Under the pieces are notes generated by a model. The model ran no database searches, had not been told where the DNA came from, and saw nothing but the letters and a program-made list of their open reading frames with translations. This document shows, piece after piece, positions 6,187 through 9,003 of a stretch of DNA of 9,003 nucleotides; position 1 is the first letter of the stretch, and each line of letters opens with the position of its first letter. Both the position numbers and the translations under genes were made by a program. The stretch is from UBA11865 sp035686605 (lineage in GTDB: Bacteria > Chloroflexota > Anaerolineae > Promineifilales > Promineifilaceae). The stretch lies in contig DASRZI010000351.1 in assembly GCA_035686605.1 (NCBI GenBank), positions 1-9,003 of the forward strand, read 5' to 3'.

Positions 6187-7677
6187 ATGAAACGTTTTAC
6201 TTGGTTAGGATTATTTCTTGTTCTTAGTTTGGTTCTAGCAGCTTGCAGCACCGATGCTGATCCGACTGCCGCGCCGGTACCTGAAGCGGTAGAAGAACCG
6301 ATGGAAGCACCGAAAGAAGCAGAAGAGGAGATGGCGGAAGCCAGATCCATCGTTGATATCGCCGCAGAAGATGGTCGATTCACTACCTTAGTTGCGGCGG
6401 TACAAGCCGCAGGATTGGCCGAAACCTTAAGTGGCGAGGGTCAGTTCACAGTCTTTGCTCCAACAGATGACGCCTTTGCTGCTCTGCCTGAGGGAACGGT
6501 AGCGTCCTTATTAGAAGATCCGGAAGGCGCTCTCAAAGATATCCTGCTCTACCACGTTGCCGCCGGCGTTGTTCCGGCCGAGACCGTTGTGACCCTTGAT
6601 TCGGCGATTACAATTCAAGGTGAACCTGTGGCCATCACTGTCGTGGACGGTCAGGTCATGTTGAATGATAGCGCCACCGTCATTATCACCGACATCGAAG
6701 CTTCTAACGGCATCATCCACGTCATCGACGCGGTGATTCTGCCGCCAAGCATCGTTGCAGCGGCTGCAGAGGAAGAAATGGCGGAAGAAGAGATGATGGA
6801 CGCCAAATCCATCGCGGAGATCGCCGTCGAAGACGGTCGATTCACGACCCTGGTAGCCGCCCTGGATGCGGCCGGCCTGGTCGATACTCTGGCGGGCGAA
6901 GGCGAATTCACGGTTTTTGCGCCAGTTGACGATGCTTTTGCTGCTTTGCCAGAGGGTACAGTAGCGTCCTTATTAGAAGATCCACAAGGCGCTTTGAAGG
7001 ACATTCTGCTTTACCACGTCGCCGAAGGCGTTTTCCCGGCCGAAACCATTGTGACCCTTGAGTCGGCGACGACAATTCAAGGTGAACCAGTGGCCATCAA
7101 GGTCGTAGACGGTAAGGTCTTGTTAAACGATAGCGCCACCGTCATCATCACTGATATCAAAGCCTCCAACGGCATCATACACGTCATCGACACTGTGATT
7201 CTGCCCCCTAGCATCGTGGCAGCGGCTGCAGAGGAACAGATGGCGGAAGAAGAGATGATAGATGCCAAATCCATCGCCGAGATCGCGGTTGAAGACGGCC
7301 GATTCACAACTTTGGTGGCTGCTCTCGAGGCGGCCGGCCTGGTTGATACTTTCGCTGGTGAGGGAGAGTTCACCGTTTTCGCCCCGGTAGACGATGCTTT
7401 TGCTGCTTTGCCTGAGGGCACGGTTGAGGCCTTGCTCGAAGATCCTGAAGGCGCTTTAACAAATATCCTGCTCTACCACGTGATAGCAGGCATTGTTAAG
7501 GCTGAGGATGTTATTGGGCTCGATGCGGCCACCACCTTGCTTGGTGAAGATGTAACCATCACCGTTGTAGATGGCGAGGTGTTCCTGAATGACACGGTGA
7601 AGGTGATTATCACCGACATCATCGCATCCAATGGCGTCATCCATGTCATCGACGCCGTACTATTGCCACCGGCATAA
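6187..7677 (+). CDS. Triple FAS1 (fasciclin) domain lipoprotein
   Basis: A secreted, lipid-anchored protein of 496 aa. The N-terminus has a basic start (KR), a hydrophobic core and the lipobox LAAC, with C20 as the predicted lipidated Cys. An acidic Pro/Ala/Glu linker (21-53) follows. Three FAS1 domains occupy 54-187, 208-341 and 362-495. Each has the H1 motif FTVFAP-x-DDAF, the central LLYHV block and the H2 motif (I/V)IHVID-x-V(I/L)LPP. The domains are joined by Ala-rich and Glu/Met-rich linkers containing MAEEEM. FAS1 domains mediate adhesion or matrix contacts at cell surfaces; the ligand here is unknown. AAAGGA (6172-6177), 9 nt before the ATG, supports the start. It probably shares a transcript with the small membrane protein upstream. 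The spacing is exactly 154 residues between equivalent positions in all three units, with no indels. Confidence 0.95.
   Translation: MKRFTWLGLFLVLSLVLAACSTDADPTAAPVPEAVEEPMEAPKEAEEEMAEARSIVDIAAEDGRFTTLVAAVQAAGLAETLSGEGQFTVFAPTDDAFAALPEGTVASLLEDPEGALKDILLYHVAAGVVPAETVVTLDSAITIQGEPVAITVVDGQVMLNDSATVIITDIEASNGIIHVIDAVILPPSIVAAAAEEEMAEEEMMDAKSIAEIAVEDGRFTTLVAALDAAGLVDTLAGEGEFTVFAPVDDAFAALPEGTVASLLEDPQGALKDILLYHVAEGVFPAETIVTLESATTIQGEPVAIKVVDGKVLLNDSATVIITDIKASNGIIHVIDTVILPPSIVAAAAEEQMAEEEMIDAKSIAEIAVEDGRFTTLVAALEAAGLVDTFAGEGEFTVFAPVDDAFAALPEGTVEALLEDPEGALTNILLYHVIAGIVKAEDVIGLDAATTLLGEDVTITVVDGEVFLNDTVKVIITDIIASNGVIHVIDAVLLPPA
6346..7677 (+). repeat. Three in-frame 462-bp tandem repeats encoding FAS1 domains
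   Basis: The units start at 6346, 6808 and 7270 with an exact 462-bp (154-codon) period; the third lacks the trailing linker. Units one and two share long DNA stretches, for example GTAGCGTCCTTATTAGAAGA (from 6499 and 6961). The linker DNA at the end of units one and two is also nearly identical (about 6756-6800 and 7218-7262). The pattern indicates internal duplication with either recent origin or continuing homogenisation. The third domain is the most diverged in its second half. Confidence 0.9.
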
Positions 7678-7732
7678 TAAATGAAACAACAGCACGCGGA
7701 TGGAAGAATTGGTGTCCTCCTCTTCTTCTAGA

Positions 7733-7789
7733 AGTGGTGAGTGCGAGCCGAAGAATTGGGAATTATTACCACGGCCCGCATTCACCATT
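7733..7789 (+). other. Long imperfect hairpin between the FAS1 and SDR genes
   Basis: Arms 7733-7750 and 7772-7789 pair at 17 of 18 positions, with two G-U pairs on the RNA and one A-C mismatch, around a 21-nt loop. It ends 26 nt before the SDR start codon and 9 nt before the AAAGGA RBS (7799-7804). No T run follows, so it is not a textbook terminator. It may end the FAS1 transcript, protect its 3' end, or act as a leader structure for the SDR operon. Confidence 0.55.
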
Positions 7790-7815
7790 ATCTCGATTAA
7801 AGGATTGTTGAAATT

Positions 7816-8451
7816 ATGACAACGGCAATGATTTGGGGTGCAGGCAGCGGCATAGGGAAAGCGCTAACGTCGCAACTGCTGGCAGATGAATGGGAGATTA
7901 TTGCAGTTGGTCGGAATGTGGAACAGTTTAACAATCAAGCCACTATGACAATAGAAGCAGATGTAACCAACACCTATTCGGTGCAAAACGCCATAAGGTC
8001 AGCCGGCAATGAGATTGACCAAATAACCTTGTGGATCAACGCATTTGGCGATTTATTCTCATCAACCGTGAACGAGATTTCACCAGAGTGCTGGCAACAG
8101 TTATTGGGCTCCAACTTAACAAGCACCTTCTTAGTTACTCATTTTAGTCTACCTATCTTGAAGGAAGATGCTTCCCTGATCTTCATCGGAGCCATGAGTG
8201 AGCGGCTGCCCTTGCCTGGCCTTTCCGCATATGCTTGGGCCAAATCGGGGCTAGAAGATTTTGTCGAAACCATGCGGAAAGAAGAAAGAAAACGGCGAGT
8301 GAGCCTTGTCCACCCCGGAGTTGTGGACACACCCTTCTTGGATAAATTGCCGTTTCGTATGCCTAAAGATGCCGCCACACCAGAACAAATTGCGGATCGC
8401 ATTATGAGTGCCTACCATGATGGCTATAAAGGCGTCATCGATCTGAGTTAA
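7816..8451 (+). CDS. Short-chain dehydrogenase/reductase (SDR) family protein
   Basis: A cytoplasmic Rossmann-fold oxidoreductase of 211 aa, a little shorter than the usual 230-260 aa of classical SDRs. The dinucleotide-binding motif GAGSGIG is at 8-14. R33 after strand two (VGRN) suggests NADP(H) preference. D49-V50 fits the adenine-contact position, and NAFG (75-78) replaces the common NNAG. The catalytic pair YxxxK is present as Y139 and K143. By spacing, the catalytic Ser position (13 residues before the Tyr) is A126 in IGAMSER; the nearest Ser is S128. HPGVVDTPF (166-174) matches the family's post-catalytic PG block. AAAGGA at 7799-7804 is a slightly distant RBS. The SRPBCC gene follows 38 bp later, so the two are likely in one operon. 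Substrate is unknown. SDRs often accompany photolyases in B12-photoreceptor loci, which fits the neighbours here. Confidence 0.88.
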   Translation: MTTAMIWGAGSGIGKALTSQLLADEWEIIAVGRNVEQFNNQATMTIEADVTNTYSVQNAIRSAGNEIDQITLWINAFGDLFSSTVNEISPECWQQLLGSNLTSTFLVTHFSLPILKEDASLIFIGAMSERLPLPGLSAYAWAKSGLEDFVETMRKEERKRRVSLVHPGVVDTPFLDKLPFRMPKDAATPEQIADRIMSAYHDGYKGVIDLS

Positions 8452-8489
8452 TCAAGCCCACAAAATTGAAGGGCAGTAAAGGTGTATCA

Positions 8490-8960
8490 ATGCCAACATT
8501 TGATTATCGATTTACCATAGATGCTCCCCAGCCGGTCGTCCTGGACTTTCATCATGACACGAGCGTCCTCAAGACCCTGACACCGCCACCGCTTTTTGTT
8601 CAGCTTCACGCTGTTGAACCCCTAGGAGAAGGATCGAAGGCTGATTTTACCATCTGGTTTGGTCCATTTCCCATCCGGTGGCAAGCTGTGCACAGCAAGG
8701 TTGACGACCAAGGTTTCACGGACACGCTGGTCACCGGCCCGTTAAAGAATTGGCAGCACCGTCATCAGTTCGTCGCAATTAACAACGAAATTACCCAGGT
8801 GAATGAGAGCATTGAGTACGAATTCGAAAAGGGTGTGAAAGGATTGGTCAGTCGTCTCATGTACTCACGCGCTTCACTCACCCTCCTATTTACCGCCCGA
8901 AAGCTTATTACTAAGAAGCATTTAAGGACAATTATGAGGAGTAAAAATGTACACAACTGA
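8490..8960 (+). CDS. SRPBCC (START/Bet v 1-like) ligand-binding protein
   Basis: A soluble protein of 156 aa with the helix-grip SRPBCC fold that binds hydrophobic ligands in a cavity. The N-terminal strand FDYRFTIDAP leads into a short helix. The central TDTLVTGPLKNWQHRHQF (77-94) is the characteristic strand-turn-strand block of small SRPBCC proteins of the COG4276 type. The following strands include VNESIEYEF (104-112), and the C-terminal helix covers about 115-145. There is no signal peptide. The frame is open from a TTG at 8466, but the ATG at 8490 has AAAGGTG (8478-8484) 5 nt upstream and gives the family-typical start, so it is preferred. It lies 38 bp after the SDR gene, and its last 14 bp overlap the next start codon. 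This indicates a tightly packed operon. The ligand is not predictable. Confidence 0.82.
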   Translation: MPTFDYRFTIDAPQPVVLDFHHDTSVLKTLTPPPLFVQLHAVEPLGEGSKADFTIWFGPFPIRWQAVHSKVDDQGFTDTLVTGPLKNWQHRHQFVAINNEITQVNESIEYEFEKGVKGLVSRLMYSRASLTLLFTARKLITKKHLRTIMRSKNVHN

Positions 8961-9003
8961 ATTGACATCAAAGAGGAATGGCACGGTATCTGTGGAAATG
9001 ATT
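8947..9003 (+). CDS. Start of an unidentified gene, truncated by the window end
   Basis: An ATG at 8947 follows GAGGAG (8936-8941) with a 5-nt spacer, one of the best ribosome sites in the window. It opens a frame of 19 codons that stays open to the last base. The start overlaps the end of the SRPBCC gene by 14 bp, a pattern of translational coupling. The visible N-terminus (MYTTELTSKRNGTVSVEMI) is too short to assign a family. Confidence 0.6.
   Translation, partial: MYTTELTSKRNGTVSVEMI

Noticed and set aside
6651..7421. Two similar antisense open frames of about 115 codons opposite the FAS1 gene
   Set aside because: They mirror each other only because the coding strand is a tandem repeat. 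Their composition is low-complexity Ser/Ala and no RBS was found.
7703..7759. Direct repeat GAAGAATTGG at 7703-7712 and 7750-7759
   Set aside because: Only 10 bp, two copies, 47 bp apart and not linked to a promoter. It is probably chance.

Overview
The window looks like a chromosomal segment of a Chloroflexota-type bacterium (Anaerolineae/Caldilineae-like). This is an inference from the gene content: a heliorhodopsin, a CarH-like B12 regulator, an acidic multi-FAS1 lipoprotein, moderate GC and clear Shine-Dalgarno sites. No rRNA, tRNA, mobile element or CRISPR array is visible. Almost every recognisable gene has a plausible link to light, photodamage or the cell envelope.

Region 1 (63-2719, + strand) is a tight run of three genes. 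It encodes a MerR-type regulator with a cobalamin-binding module (Wx9EH and DxH signatures of the CarH/LitR photoreceptor family), a TspO/MBR-like tryptophan-rich membrane protein and a DUF427 protein. A possible terminator follows. Region 2 (2796-3651) is a heliorhodopsin gene with its own extended -10 promoter and a strong RBS. It ends at a perfect 13-bp inverted repeat shared with the convergent minus-strand operon. Region 3 (5619 down to 3723, - strand) is a class I DNA photolyase overlapping a pyridoxamine-phosphate-oxidase-like flavin split-barrel gene by 11 bp.

Region 4 (5620-5880) is a divergent control region. It holds a near-consensus sigma-70-type promoter reading right (TTGACA-N17-TATTGT). 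Four copies of an nTn(T/G)ACAnnnn motif, with starts 11, 20 and 11 bp apart, precede it, and the last covers the -35 box. This resembles the head-to-tail 11-bp repeat operators bound by CarH. Region 5 (5881-7677, + strand) encodes a 66-residue single-pass membrane protein of unknown role and a lipoprotein with three FAS1 domains in an exact 154-residue repeat. Region 6 (7733-9003, + strand) has a large imperfect hairpin, then an SDR oxidoreductase, an SRPBCC ligand-binding protein and the start of another gene that runs off the window.

The working model is inference. The CarH-like protein represses or tunes the divergent promoter in the dark. Light would then induce photolyase with its flavin-fold partner on one side, and the small membrane protein plus FAS1 lipoprotein on the other. 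Heliorhodopsin and the TspO-like protein would supply membrane-level light or tetrapyrrole sensing. No carotenoid or retinal biosynthesis gene is in the window, so retinal would have to come from elsewhere.
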